DNA of 64,000 nt from Hymenolepis diminuta (lineage: Eukaryota; Platyhelminthes; Cestoda; Cyclophyllidea; Hymenolepididae). Location: NCBI GenBank assembly GCA_900708905.1, contig CAADRB010000043.1:306711-370710 (forward strand), read 5' to 3'. The notes beneath the pieces were generated by a model. It saw only the letters and a list, made by a program, of their open reading frames with translations, searched no databases and was not told where the DNA came from. Both the position numbers and the translations under genes were made by a program. How positions within the stretch are numbered: position 1 is the stretch's first letter; each line of letters begins with the position of its first letter. This document shows positions 1 through 13,432 of the stretch, one piece after another.

Positions 1-3000
1 TATTTGTTTAAATGAATTTATTTTTATTATTAAAATTTGTTCTTTAATTTTCAGACGTCTTCTTCCTGACTTCTTGCTTTTGTACTGGAACTAATACTTA
101 TACTTGGTTCAGGGGTTCCAAAAGACGTAATAATGAAAAATAAAAAATTTGATGCTATTAATTACAAAGAAATGCTGAAACAACACTTTCAAATTAATAA
201 GTTTAGTAAGTTTTGAACATATTAATTTCAGAACACTAAGGCGGAAAATTATACCTTTTCAATGCACCTTAATAGAATAAATTAATCTTTTTTCCCCTAT
301 TTGTACAATTTAGCTATTTTTAAACCCCAATTTAAAGTACTTCATGAATTTTGATAATTGTATGTTTTTACGAGGTGGCGCTTATGTCCCAAATTAAATA
401 CTTTGACCTCTCACGTTTCACAAACATCTATCTGTCACACAAATCGGTTAAAATTTTTTTCAACCTTAACGAATTTTAAAATGAAATATGCATAAATTTT
501 CTTTTAGTACCCACGATATTACAAAAAATAACAGTGGATAATTGTGGGAGAGGAGTGAAATCAGTTAACAGGAATTTCAACAAATGATAAAGGTGAGGGT
601 ATCAAAAAGATGCTGAGAGAATCGTTAAGGTTTTAAACAGTTTTACTTTATTTGATTTTTTGATTCGGATTTTACAAATTTACCAAATGGGTGGCTCACC
701 AGAATTAAAATTTCACAAATCGTCTTCTGGCTTGCAGTAAATACTTATATACGATGTTCAACGCATATGGACTGTTTTTATTCAAGAATGGTCGATCTTG
801 ACATTTCATCTTATTTTTCTTCCAATGGTTAAAAAGGCTAAATGATCTTACACGATATTCAACGGCCTGCAATTTTGACATAAGTGGAATAAAATAATTA
901 GAAATTTTAAGGTAGTGAATATCTGTAAGCTGTGAACGCATAAATTAGACCTCATCTTATATGAATTCTAGTGAACCTTACAATATATTTTAAATTTTAC
1001 TCTAGTCTTTTAAACGTCACCTTGAAAAAATTATGTTTTTGCATATTAATCAAAAGACGTGATAGAACATTCAATTGAGGCTAATTTTCTACAATTTTTA
1101 AAGTTGGTCATGACAACTTTGTCATTACCAGGTGGATAGAGTTTAATTTGAGAGAACACTGTTTATTTAACTCTGCTATGTTAAAATCGTGCGAGCTGTC
1201 AATTACCATATAAGGTTTTGTAGAATATTTAGCCTTTGAATGAAAAAAAACGACTAACAGTGTCAAGAATAACCACTATAATTAAGTAACCAATTTTAAA
1301 TTTTAACTTTTTTGTTTAGCTCTGGTTTATGACAATAAAATCAGTTTAAAATGGTTTGCAGCACATGAATAAGCGAAAGTCCTACTGTTTCGAGAATTGA
1401 AATAAAGCAAAACTTCGGATATTTCGATTTCATTGCATAGTCCAATTTGGACTTTCACTTTTTTCCCGATTTGGGTAATTACTCTACCATTTGACTATAC
1501 CTTGTAAAAGTTTTACTGACTTTTCGTGAGTAATAGCGGATTATTCTTAACATGATGTCATATAAACAGGTAAAAAATTATAATCACGCTTAAAATAAAA
1601 CCCAGAAAAGATTGTATTATCAAACTAGATGAAATCAGTAAACTGTTGGTCTTAATTACAAGAAATATTTGTTCTATGAATGACGTATATTTGTACAAAT
1701 ATTCCTTTTATATTCATGTCCCTGAAGGATGAATCCCTTTTTCTTCGAAATATTTATCTTACGTCATCACTAATCACTAAAATTTGATTATCTCGTCCTT
1801 ATAGTAATATATGTAAACTTTTAACCTTTCCTGTGACCCAAGCACTCCACTAGACAAACATCGTGTGCCCTCAACTGGCCTGTTTTCATCGATCGGAAAA
1901 GATAAGCATACCTCGGACGATAGTAGCAAAGACACCGCTTAGTCGGCTTTGTTATTAACCAGTCCTGTCTGCACTGGCCCTTCCTTTTCCTACAGTCGTT
2001 CCGACCAATTAAAGCACGCATACAATTATATCCTTATGCGTGTCCTCACCCAAAGTGTCGATTATACATAGCCTTCCATTAGACATGCACAACACAGGAG
2101 ACACTAGCTCGTCAGACGTATCTCCCTTTGCTCAATCCTTCTCCTCCAATTCTCTATCCTCCCTTGAAACTCTGTACTGAGGTTTGTTCACTACAACCTA
2201 GTCTGCTCAATCCTTAGTGTTCTTCTTCCTTTGCTGTTAACCATCAACTCGCTACACCCTCTTACAACATACTATCCGGAGAAAAATATTTTGGAATGTT
2301 CCAGCATTGTCGTAGCAATAATAATGGATAGTTACAAGGAAATATCTATTAGAATTGTATTCAGGACAAATTAATTTACCGTTTTGACCCAATTTCTTTT
2401 CCTGTTTTTTGCGCAAGTTTCATTAAATAGCTGTGGAATTCTAATTCCTAGCTTTCATTCTTAGCAAAGATTTAAAATGCTTGAAAATATTTCAAAATTG
2501 CTGCTTTTAATATAAATGATTCATTTATGATTTACTGGAGTGAAAAAAGGAAATAATAAGAGCCTAAATGGAAATTTGATCTGAATTTACCCATATTATA
2601 AATGTTTCAAGTTTCAGCATGCTTGAAGCTCTCCTTAATACTGCGAGAACGCTGATCATAGGAAAAAACTTACGCGTAGCTATGACATATGAAGATTTAG
2701 GACCGCAAATTTCTCCGAGAAATTTCGCAGCCAAGTTTCATTAAAGAAGACCATGGCTGCTACGAAAGGTCTGCCCAGTTTTCTTACTGTATTGCTTCTT
2801 TTGAGTCATTTGATTTCAAGCCAAACCTAGAAAGAAAACATAAATAAGTTCAAGCAAGGACAAATTGGTCAGAACGCCAACGAAATTTGTGTTTTGATTA
2901 TCATGGATAAAGCATCAACAGACATCAATTCCTGTTTCGAATAGCTTCAGTTCCCAATTAATGGAATTCACGAGAAAAGGTTAAGTGCGAAGCTCCCCAT

Positions 3001-6000
3001 AGTATGTGGGTGTTTCCAAAAAGAAAGCGATGCCCTTACACTTTCGACAGGATCATCGTTCCTCAGGCGCAACGATCAAAAAGAAATTCTAATGTCTTGT
3101 TTCTGGTCGTTTTAGATCGTAAAATTGCCGCATCTGAGAATATCATATTCATTTTGGAATAGAATCTAGTGCAAATGTGTATAATATATTTTTATCGGAA
3201 AAAATCGCAGCTAAGAAGAGGAGAAGTCATTTTTCTCAATCTTATGTACCAAATTGCCCCACCCTTTCCCGAAACTCCCTTCCCTTAGCTTTAACTATAC
3301 ATTCGCTTGGCCGAAATGTATAATATATGTGCTCTTTATTATTAAACAGACACAAAGGACAACAAAGTACAGGCACATCATTTCCTTTGAATCTATTTTT
3401 TTCTTCCAGCAGCACTTAATTTTTTATCTAGATCGTACATTTACATTTTAGGTTGCACAGGATTTGTCACGTGTTTATTTTTCATATTTTTCCCTAAAAT
3501 TATTCAAAAGCAGCACAAATGTAATGATTATACGAGTCTATTTTTACGCCACATAACTCAAATCCTACAAAAATAATTTATTATTTTGGGAAATTTTTAT
3601 CTCGCACGCAACCAGACCTTATTTTTTATATTCATGACATAGTTACTATGATTATTTATCGACATCATTTATTTTTAAAGCCTCTGTTTTACTGAATTCA
3701 GTAGTTACTTAATTGTGCATTAATATAATGTCATATATTAAAACGAATCCCTTTCAATTTGCATTCCAATGAATATCAATCGATAATCTTTGTCACATTG
3801 TTATTACTTAAAATAAATGTTTAACATTTTCATTCAAATTTGAATATTTATCTATCAGTACCAATAGCTTCTCTAATAAAGCATTTAATTTTGGGAATTT
3901 AATTAAGAGAAAGCAGTAAAGGTGGAGTAGAAATGTAATTTTAAGCAAGTAGGATAACTTTGGAGGTTGTGTAGTAGTTGTGTGTAGTAGTAAACTTCGT
4001 GCAAATGTAAGATCTGCCTTATCTGAAGTTGGGGCGATTTCGGTTGGCATGTTGTAAATTACTTTGAAATATTCACTATGCTTCTAAATTTTAATGGAAT
4101 TTGAAATATTGATTCATTTTAGTTAAATAACGAGGTTATTTATCAGTTGATTATATTTAGTGATTAGTTCTGCCATTTCGGTACACCTGCCTCTCCGATT
4201 CGCATCGTGCAGCTGGATGTGACTAACTTTCGCATTTTAGCCTGATAACCTTAGTAGAGCTCACTTCTTCTCAATGCAAATATTATTTATTTATCTACTA
4301 AATTTAAACACTTAAGTGGCTTTTTTAAGGACGATGTATAAGTTAAATTGCCTTTCATTAATGGATACCTACAGCATAACTTAAATCAGTAATGCAAAAT
4401 ATTTGTTACCTATCTATTTCAATACTATGTCTAACTAATTTTTCTGTTATTCCTTTTTAAAAATAATTATCATTTAAGATTTAAAATGGTGAATATTTAA
4501 TACTGTAACTTCCTGCTTCTGTTATTTCCCAATTGATTTTTGTAATCGACGTGACTTACGAAAAATGTAAATATATACGCCAAGATATCAAGTGCTCGGG
4601 AATAATTTACTATCTGGAGTGTACAGCGCTGTCAAATACAAATATTCAACTGACTTAATGCAAAAACTTGCAGAAAATTATGGAAATATAATAAACATCG
4701 ACATTTTCATTTAGAGGTAACATCATGTTTCAAACGATAAGAATTATATACTTTATTCCCTTACGCAAAGGCAGTAATATCAGAAATAAATAATAAAAAT
4801 AATAATAATATTTCTTATTATTTTGTCGATTGGGTGGATTAATAAGGTATTTACCAAAATTTGCCCATAGGGTATTAAGCCCCTCCTGTTTATCTAGACC
4901 CCTACTGTACAAAATGCATTTATGTCCCCGTGGTGCGACTTAGAAGCAAATAGTAAAGTGTGCTAGAAGGGCTTGGTTTGTTTAGACTGGGATATTTTAT
5001 TTTAGGGGAAATATTCCTGCTTTTTGCTTTAGAGCCCTAAAATAAGTAAAATATTATTGCCAAAAGCTGAGGATGAAAAACTGATAATTTATTAAGAAGT
5101 TATTATAATTTTAAAGAGATAATCTTTCTCTTGTTGATAAAATTTTTCTATATTACGGGACCTACCTTCAGTGGTTTAATGATTAAAATAATTTTAATAT
5201 GGGTGTATGCCTGTAAAATATAAGCTTGGTTTAAATGCGATTGTTTGCGGCTTCCTTCAATCCAAATATCGTTTTGTGTTTTATTATTGTTGTTCATTGC
5301 AATGCAATTTTTTCATTTTCCTTTATCTAGAGGTTGTATAAAATCACACCAAAAGCAGAAAAGTCAGATAGAAAATGAAAATGAATTTTGAATAACAGTA
5401 CATAATAAAAATAGGAAGTCAAGATTCTCGCATTTCTTGATTTCCGTTGTCCTGGATTATTCAAATCCCATAAAAGCTTTCATTCACAATGAAATATTAA
5501 GATGTTTCGAAGCCCAACGTTCATAATATGTTTTCTGGGTTTCTCAATGTGCTCACGTCCATAATAATCAGTCCTTGTTCGTTAGTTGATTTAACTGAAT
5601 GATTGGTCATGTCACCCGGATTCATTTTTAAATACTTACAGATTTGAGCAGGCAAAAATAGCACTTTCAAAATAGTTTTAAGCGCAAGAGAGTTCATTAG
5701 ATTTTTCCGAAGGTGAGCTCAAATAATATTAACTGCGTATATTCCAATTTTTTAACCAGAGTTTTAATGAAAGCTTTTCAAACTATGTTACTGACATTTC
5801 CGACTTTAAGGAAAAAAATTAAATTTCATATTTTTAAATAAAGCATTTTGCGCATTTGCGTGGACGTAAATTATTGAAACATAATGATAATATGTCAGTG
5901 TGAAAACAATCATAAATTGGCTTTTTATGCTTGCGTACTTTTTAGATGAAAGCGTTGATTTAAACAAAAAAACAAATGATTCACTCTAATTTTCCTTAAG

Positions 6001-9000
6001 CTTTTCAAAATTTTAAAGAAAAAAGGAATTAACTAACATTTGTAGGCACTTAAATAATATTAAAATTTGATCGTCTAGAGGTCAAATCTTGCGGAATCCT
6101 TACAAAAAGTAAATATTTTTCACATACTTTCATTTACGCATTTCACAAGTAATTGTGAATAAATAGTATATAAACTCTAAAGCTAGTGGTAATAAAAAAA
6201 CAGCTGTTTTGCAAAGCGGTTCTTAAAATAATGTAAATATCACAGCAGTTTACAAAGTCCACAGTTTATATTGAATTATTATTGCAATATTGGTGACCTC
6301 ACTTCAAAAATATATATTCGCACTAATCTAATCAGGAATATACCATAAAGATTAGTCTTCATTGAAGTTTTATTGGAAAAATGAAATTGAAAAAAATACT
6401 TTTTAAAGACATTGAGATTAAAATTGTCATATTTTACAAGTTTTTTTAAAAATGTTTCATACGATACCATTAAATGGAAACCTAAATACACCTAGATCAA
6501 AAGCGCTTTTAGACATCAATCTTGTATACAATGAAAGTTTTTTATAAATTCCATTAGTTTAGAAAGTTCTATCAAGAATATGATCTTGACAACAAATGCA
6601 TGACCTTTAATAAGACAATTGAATCGGGTTGTGAAATATAGAGATCTTAGTTCTCAAATCGATGGTTTCTGTGTTGTCCAAGGTTCTAATGGCGAAGCTT
6701 TGTTCATAACGCCTTCATGACATAGGGATTGGGGTAGATTTGTAAATACTGATTATCAGGTGTGATGGTTTCAATTAGCTTCATCACAAGCCAGTCTACT
6801 GTTGTGTAATAGAAGATTTACATCCTAATTTATCCCATCTTTGGATTTATAGAACTACTATTTAGGATAAGCTGCGATTAATAATAGCTACATTTTGTCT
6901 TTTAATAATGAAGAAACCAACTGAATGATACGCGCTTACAAAACAGAACTCGGCTATGTTCATCAATTAGTCTCTTCGTTTCTCGATTAGCTTAATCATT
7001 CAAAACTTATAATCCATGCGTTAATATGCATAGTTAAGTATTTTAGACACAATAACTAGCATTGTGAAAGAAAAATTAAAGATTTTCTACATTGATTCGA
7101 ATCATGAAAAAAATTAAACTTCTAAGATCGAAAGTCTAATTAGATTTCATGTAAATTAGTGCAAACATTGCACATTTTATAACCAACTATTTCAGGTTTA
7201 ACGTTATACTATTTCAAATGTTTATAGCTTAAAATATTGGCGTTATACAGAACATAATAAAATAAGTTTCAGAGCACATTCTGCAGGTGTCCATGTGGCT
7301 TGCTGTTTAGAGTTCTCAGCCTTCGAAAGTCTCATGCATACAAAATGTTAATAATTAGCACACGGGGATGAAAGATATTCTGCAGACTTTTAAATTAACG
7401 AATCCCATTCAAAAACTTTTTGATCACATTTAATCAGTGCGGTAGGCTATCCACATCAGTAAATATGCATTGATGTCGTGACGTCTGATTTTGTCAAATA
7501 TGCCCCTCTACCATGGCGCCATGTGGACCAAAAAGAAATCACAATTATATCGCAAAATATGATTTATTAAAGTGAATTTCCAAAATTTTTATAATTAAGA
7601 CTTGTAGAGTAGTAATCTAAAATGGGAAAAGTTTGATAAAATAGCAAAATATTAAAATGCTACTACATGAAGAAGTATACTTAGATATACTTGAATAATA
7701 GTTATTATCACAAGAAAATACTTCTAATGTTGCTTTTTTAAATTAAATGTGATAACTTTACCCGGAAGGATATTTATGCTTGTTAGTTTTATAAAATCAA
7801 CAAATTTATTAAGCTTCAGTTCATCTAATGGAGGTATAAGAATTTACTGAATTTCGTGAGCTATTATTTGACTTAAGTTTTATATATTTATTGGATCTGC
7901 TACACTGGCCCATTTGCACCATTAATATTTACCTGCTTTCGAATCTATTACACCCTTTCGATTTTTCATCGGCCTGTGTAACAAAAAGTGCATTAATTTG
8001 ATTAATTTAAAGTTCGTCCCTGATTCTATACTATGTGCAAGATTATAGAGGCTAAAATTACAAGAATTTTATTTAAAATAAAGTAATTAATATAACACAC
8101 AGGTATTTTAATAAATTTAAAGCATGCGTTAGTAATCTGAAATTACTTGTATTTAGTATCCTGATTCCGTGTGCTGTTTATAACATTCACTGTATTTATA
8201 TACCAAGTTAAACGCCAAGCGGAAATATTTGCAGTAAAATAAGCTGCTATGGTTTTGGTTGATTTCCTGAACTAGGGAACCTGACTTGATAATCGTCTTC
8301 TCACTCGAAGCTTAATTCGTAGTTATATATTCTAAGGGCATATTTTACTTGAAATTTGAAATAACATTACATTTTTACTTATTCGAAATCTACTTGATAA
8401 TATTACCTTGGAGGTGAATTTAAGAATGTCTTTAACCGCAAATAGATTTTATAATTTAGTTCTATCTAAACAATTGTGGTCATTGCTTATCTAGTGCGTT
8501 TCTACTTTCTTTCAGGCAGAAAACTTTATTTGTTCTTTGCCGTTTACTTTGCTCATTGGTTAATATCCACTCACCTCAGGCTCATAGGTTAACATTAAGT
8601 GAAGGTAATTGCGAATTCCGGTTAGCAAGATAAGCGATGAAGTGCGAGCTTATCGGTGAAGCATATTTGATATTTCCATATGTCCCAATGAACTTGTGTG
8701 AGCAAACCAAAACTGAGAGAAGAGCGCTTGGTTTCCAAAAGTCAATCTAATTAGAGATCACGAACGGATTTTTCGGTTAATACTAGTCAAAATAGTGAAA
8801 ATATACATGTTCGCAAAGTCGTCACTAGGAAAACTTGTTTCTTTTTTCAAAAAGTAATCAACGAACTTTAGATGAAATGGTAGGCAATCGGTATTGACTA
8901 TTACCTTACATCCATTATCACTTTAACTGTCATAATATCCGAAATAGATTTTTGGCGAATTATTGAAAACTCATCTGAACGTCAATTATTTGGACGGAAT

Positions 9001-9079
9001 TATATTAATTTCATTAAAATTACCGTAAATTTAAATTTAACTTGTTTTGCAGTTTTAATTAAGGAGAATAAACATTTGG
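1..9079. other. Intergenic, no gene seen
   Basis: AT-rich throughout. Open frames are all under about 80 codons, in low-complexity composition, and show no motif or convincing splice pattern. The 2098-2290 segment is C/T-rich and ends near GCTGTTAACC, possibly a worn copy of the pyrimidine-rich repeat. Confidence 0.7.
4784..4815. repeat. AAT-rich microsatellite
   Basis: Run of AAT/AAAT units in an AT-rich intergenic stretch. Confidence 0.7.
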
Positions 9080-9084
9080 AGAAC

Positions 9085-9292
9085 TGCTATAACGTAACCA
9101 ACTAGGAGTTCGGATAGTAATCTAGCAGAGCCAANNNNNNNNNNNNNNNNNNNNNNNNNNNNNNNNNNNNNNNNNNNNNNNNNNNNNNNNNNNNNNNNNN
9201 NNNNNNNNNNNNNNNNNNNNNNNNNNNNNNNNNNNNNNNNNCATAGAAGAAATATTGGGAGCGGGGGAAAATAATTATCATTTCTTCTAACA
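9085..9292 (+). mobile_element. Solo LTR, copy 1 (contains assembly gap)
   Basis: Starts TGCTATAACGTAACC and ends CTTCTAACA, the TG...CA ends typical of retrotransposon LTRs. It is flanked by a perfect 5-bp duplication, AGAAC, at 9080-9084 and 9293-9297. No internal retroelement sequence follows, so it is a solo LTR. The middle is 107 N, so the true length is unknown; complete copies are about 295 bp. It shares long blocks with copies at 9423, 15563 and 17599. Confidence 0.8.
9135..9241. other. Assembly gap (107 N) inside a solo LTR
   Basis: A run of N falls in the middle of LTR copy 1, consistent with a repeat that the assembler could not resolve. Confidence 0.95.
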
Positions 9293-9422
9293 AGAACAAT
9301 CTGCATAGGTGTTTTACTGTTGGTTCTACACACCCTGGTGACAGTAAAAATTGTTTTTATTTGAACTTTTTGCTGCATATTTTTTTCTCCTGACGGAATC
9401 TATCAAGGGATTAGTAACAAAG

Positions 9423-9674
9423 TGCTATAACATAACCAACTAGGAGTTCTGGTAGTAATCTCTCAGAGATAACAATCTAAAAAAGGCAGATCACAGGACA
9501 CGTTACAGTCAACACAAGTGTATTGGCGAAACTCCCCTCAATCACTATCGGCTTAAATAAATAAGTACAATTATTAAGTGTCTTTTATCAGCGGGGAAAT
9601 AAAGAAAGAAATTACGCTTTTATTCATAGAAGAAACATTGGGAGCGGGGGAAATAATTATCATTTTTTCTAACA
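9423..9674 (+). mobile_element. Solo LTR, copy 2 (short variant, 252 bp)
   Basis: Same TGCTATAAC...CTAACA termini as the other copies. Flanks CAAAG (9418-9422) and CAAAT (9675-9679) match at four of five bases, an aged target duplication. It lacks about 43 bp relative to the 295-bp copies: the block after the AACAATCT motif is replaced by a shorter A-rich stretch. It sits in the same orientation as copy 1, only 130 bp downstream. The intervening DNA looks like host sequence, not an element interior, because each copy has its own duplication. Confidence 0.8.
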
Positions 9675-9681
9675 CAAATAG

Positions 9682-10143
9682 AATTAGTTTCTACATTATT
9701 TTGGTTGGAGCAAGCCTCACACGAATGACCAACCTTTCGTGTAGATATCATCATTCCAGATAACTGCCCCTTTGTTCCACCTGTTGTAAGATATCAAATA
9801 AAATATACATCTTAGAGTTAAATTTATCACCAAGATATCTCATCCTAACGTTGATTTGGATGGAAACATTGGGATCAAGGTTCTTAAGAAACGCTGGGAA
9901 CGTCGTTTTACTATACGGTTTTGTAAGACCTCCATTACTGAACCGGAGTTTTGTAATGGTTATGAATTCCGTTTTTCTAATGCTAAAGACGCCTTTAAAT
10001 GGCGTCTGAAAAAATTTAGAGTCCTTATTTTGGAAAAAACCGACATAAGGATATGTAACGGAGAGGAAAGGTTAATCAAATCAGTGACTCCCACTCATAC
10101 ATCTTGTTTACTCACCTTTAATTTTGATTTCCAAGAAATATGA
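9682..10143 (+). pseudogene. Ubiquitin-conjugating enzyme (E2) fold remnant lacking catalytic Cys
   Basis: E2 enzymes carry ubiquitin or ubiquitin-like proteins on a cysteine placed shortly after an HPN motif. Across two frames I read FRVDIIIPDNCPFVPP (about 9735-9782), then VKFITKISHPNVDLDGNIG (from 9817), then VLKKRW. This is the order beta-strand/PFxPP, HPN, catalytic loop and W of the E2 (UBC) domain. The residue expected to be the catalytic Cys in GNIC is Gly. From 9856 the frame stays open for 95 codons to a TGA at 10141-10143, with weak E2-like C-terminal similarity (TEPE...). At least two frame changes occur upstream, and no in-frame GT-AG intron repairs the join near 9786-9816. It is most likely a decayed E2 copy interrupted by the solo LTR next to it. 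A spliced, inactive UEV-type gene is less likely. Confidence 0.6.
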
Positions 10144-13100
10144 TGGCTAATTATACATGGCTTTTAATAAATGTTTGTTTTTAACAATAGCATCGCACAT
10201 TTACTTTCACTTTAAGAATTCTTTAAACAAACTGTAATGTTTAACGGGCACCAACAGGGGAGTGATTAAAAGCAACTGCCTTAGTTTTGAGTAGTAGAAT
10301 AGCGTCAATGAGACTCCATCCCCCCACCTTCCCCTTGAGAAACTGGAGTTCACAATTCTCGATAGTAGCCTGATTTAATGTGTGGTTGGTCATTCAAATC
10401 ACAGAGTGTGCACAAATTAGCGTTAAACCCGTGACCTCTAACTTGGTCGACACAGTACATTAAATGCACATTTATGTTCAAGCATAATGAAGACTATAGT
10501 TTTGAGATCAATGTATTTAAATTTTTCAACCCGAGATTGATATCTCCTGTTTTGCTGTAAATAGTTTCATATCTTCAGATACTTGAAAGTCTACAGTATT
10601 GTTTAAAAGAACTCCAAACATATGACTTTCCAAATGTGAAGGAAAATAATAAGAAAATCACTGCAAAAGAACAGAACATAGTTTTCATTTCAATAAAATT
10701 TTTACGCTTTCGTTAATTCGTGGTTGACTGAGAAGAAAGATAATCTGAAATGGATATAATGTATATAATATATATATTTATAATATAGTAAAACGCATTA
10801 TCAATCTTTCTTCCTGTTTTCTTTTTCAAATTGACCTTGGAATATCCATAATTCGAATTTTATATGAAGCATCTTTTAATTAATTTCAAATGGAAATATA
10901 TGTAATATCTCGGAAATCTCGATCCTGTTATAACTTAGGATAAGTTTATGAAAAGCTGAAAAGCAGCTCATATTTTATTCTGTAAAAAAGACTTTTTTCT
11001 CTTTTGATAAACTCTAGCGAGCGCAGTATATAACCACTGGACTCTGTAGAGTAAATCTTAGGATTATTACTAGACAGGGATGAGATTTCAACTTCGCATC
11101 AAGCTGATTTTAATTATATATCATAAATTATCTGGAATGGCATGATTAATCACCGAAATTATAAGCTCTAGACGCCGTAGACACGATTTCGCTCAGAAAA
11201 TTAGGGTTCAAATAATGAATTCTTAACCTCTGTCTGATATTAATTAGCGTTTACGTGCTTTTACCTCTAACGGTTACATTTCCTTTATTTCTTAAAAGTC
11301 TTTTTTTAAATGCAATGTAATTTTAAGTTCGCGCAGTAAAATTTACTTGATTTTACCTCATTTGTCCTGATTTTAGCCCTACCATCGACGTATAAATCAC
11401 CATTTGTTCTTTATTTTGTAAAACATATAAATTAAAACAAACGAAAAACAGTTCGCTTTCTGTTGTAACCTGCTCTTCTCTGTAGGATACCGTAACCGAC
11501 TCTTAGATTCCCTAAGACATTGCACTAGTTACAAACACGTCCCGACAACACCACAATACAGAACCACTATATCAACACAAGACACACGTTTTCGTATCGA
11601 TAGGCCGATTTATATTATGTCTATTTACAACCGTAATGTAAATAAATTCGTTCCAATAAAGGGAAATTAAAAGAAGCGGTAATTAAAAGGTAGAAATTAA
11701 AGAATCTTACATATAAGAATTATTTTAGGAAAATATTATTTTCTTATATGTAACACTTTCCCTTTCCATACTGTCCTAAAGAGGGAAAATTGTATGAATA
11801 AATTTAAATTCTTCTTTTCAATTATACTATTTGTGTGCATTTTACTTTATTCTAGTGGAGCTTGAACTCGACCCAATGTCATCAAAGCAAATTCATTGTA
11901 TATAATAATGTCCTTTAACATATCTTTCACATACTTTAAAACTTTCTATTTCCTTATTCATTAAAAAACACAAAGCAACCTGTCGAATTTAGACTAAGCC
12001 GAGTAGATCCACTAGAACGTTGGGTGTATGCAAGCGTTATGTATCATCCATATGCGTTATTGACCGTTGTTTATGATTCTTATTTAGAGTTTGAGCCCAA
12101 TTACTGTCGCAAAATAGTCTAATAATATATTTGATCTTCCTATATTTTTATTGTTAGCAACGCATTTAGATTCTTTCATCTGCTAGTTTATTTGTCATTT
12201 CTCAATAATAACAATTCATCCATTCAAACCAGAAATTTAAATTGATTTAATGCAACTGACGTGCAAATAATACTGAAGAAGTATTCATCTAAATTGAATA
12301 TCCGTAGATGCTTTAATCATCTTATTTTCACATGTTAAATAAATTTTTTACACTAAAACATTAATTTTAATAACAGTGAGTTGAATTTGTAGGAAAAGTC
12401 ATTCGCCAACATATGAGCGTAATTTTTAATTACTTTAATTTTAAATAATATAATATTACTTACGTTATTCTGAAGTAAATTCTAAATAAATACTGAAATA
12501 TCTATCTACATGTAAGTCTTATTCACATTTAAATATATGCATTAATATTAACCTTACAAAGAGTTCGCAACTATTAGCTTAAGAATGCACGTTTGCATTT
12601 CAACTGGAAAAGAAACAAAAGTGTGAGAACTAATGATCTAATAATTCGGCCGAAGAAATAGGAATAATATAGTAATACCGACTAATAAATACATTGGGTA
12701 AATTCTTAATGTATAATATAGAAAAATAATAATGAGTAAATGTCTCACAAGCAAATACAAACTAATGGTTTCGTGAGTCTAAAGATGGGAGTAACTCATT
12801 ACATAAATTTTTGACTTGGTCAATTGCTATACCGTCAGAAGAATTCAAACTGAACGAGATTCAGGGAAAGAAAGTGAATGAAAACTTTTGTTCTTTAAAC
12901 CAACACCTAATAATATTGTACTCACTGTGTTAATAAGCAGGTAGGATTTCACAAAATCTCAATGAATAAGGGACAAAGGGTCAGTAAAAACCTAAGAGAA
13001 GCCAGATATAAATTATGATTCCATGGCTGAAATTCCCAAATTTGTCATTCTCATATCCTTGTTAAATATTGTGTTGAAGGCTTTCATTTTGAAATGGTGT

Positions 13101-13224
13101 CTTTGATTCTATTGAACTCACGTCATTCTATCCATATTGCCAGATAATTACTAAATTAGTTATTTATCAGACTAACAGATAACGCAAAACTGTCAATTCT
13201 ATTTGAACTACCTTAAATTGGCTT
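10144..13224. other. Intergenic, no gene seen
   Basis: AT-rich, no recognisable protein segment on either strand. Only the TA microsatellite at 10755 stands out. Confidence 0.7.
10755..10788. repeat. TA-rich microsatellite
   Basis: Imperfect TATA/ATAT run of about 34 bp in intergenic DNA. Confidence 0.65.
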
Positions 13225-13432
13225 CTGTCACAACCTCTTTTCTATCCACCCTGCTCTGACGCTTATCCTTCGCCCTCCATATTCCTTTTTCTTCCTACTA
13301 CTTCCTCTTTCCTTCCCCTCTCATTCCTTTAGGCATGTCCAATACACCTATGGTCCAACATATTTATTGGTCTTTTCAATTACGAAAAAACTGCTGTTTC
13401 TTACTAGCCCTTAGGGAGATCCTAAGCTGACA
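13225..13432 (+). repeat. Pyrimidine-rich dispersed repeat, copy 1
   Basis: C/T-rich stretch with TTCCTTCCCCTCTCATTCC, then CTTACTAGCCCTTAGGGAGATCC. Its order of blocks recurs at 14690-14892. No coding potential. Confidence 0.35.

Noticed and set aside
9085..9674. A complete miniature retrotransposon (two direct LTRs around 130 bp)
   Set aside because: Both copies have their own flanking duplications, so the 130 bp between them is host DNA and not an element interior.
9786..9817. A 30-32 bp intron (GTAAG...TTAG) joining the two E2-like parts
   Set aside because: No GT-AG pairing in this interval restores the E2 reading frame; a frameshift is simpler.
10400..10460. A further tRNA-like B-box (minus strand, GGTCACGGGTTTAACGC)
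   Set aside because: No A-box at the right distance and no matching copy in the window.
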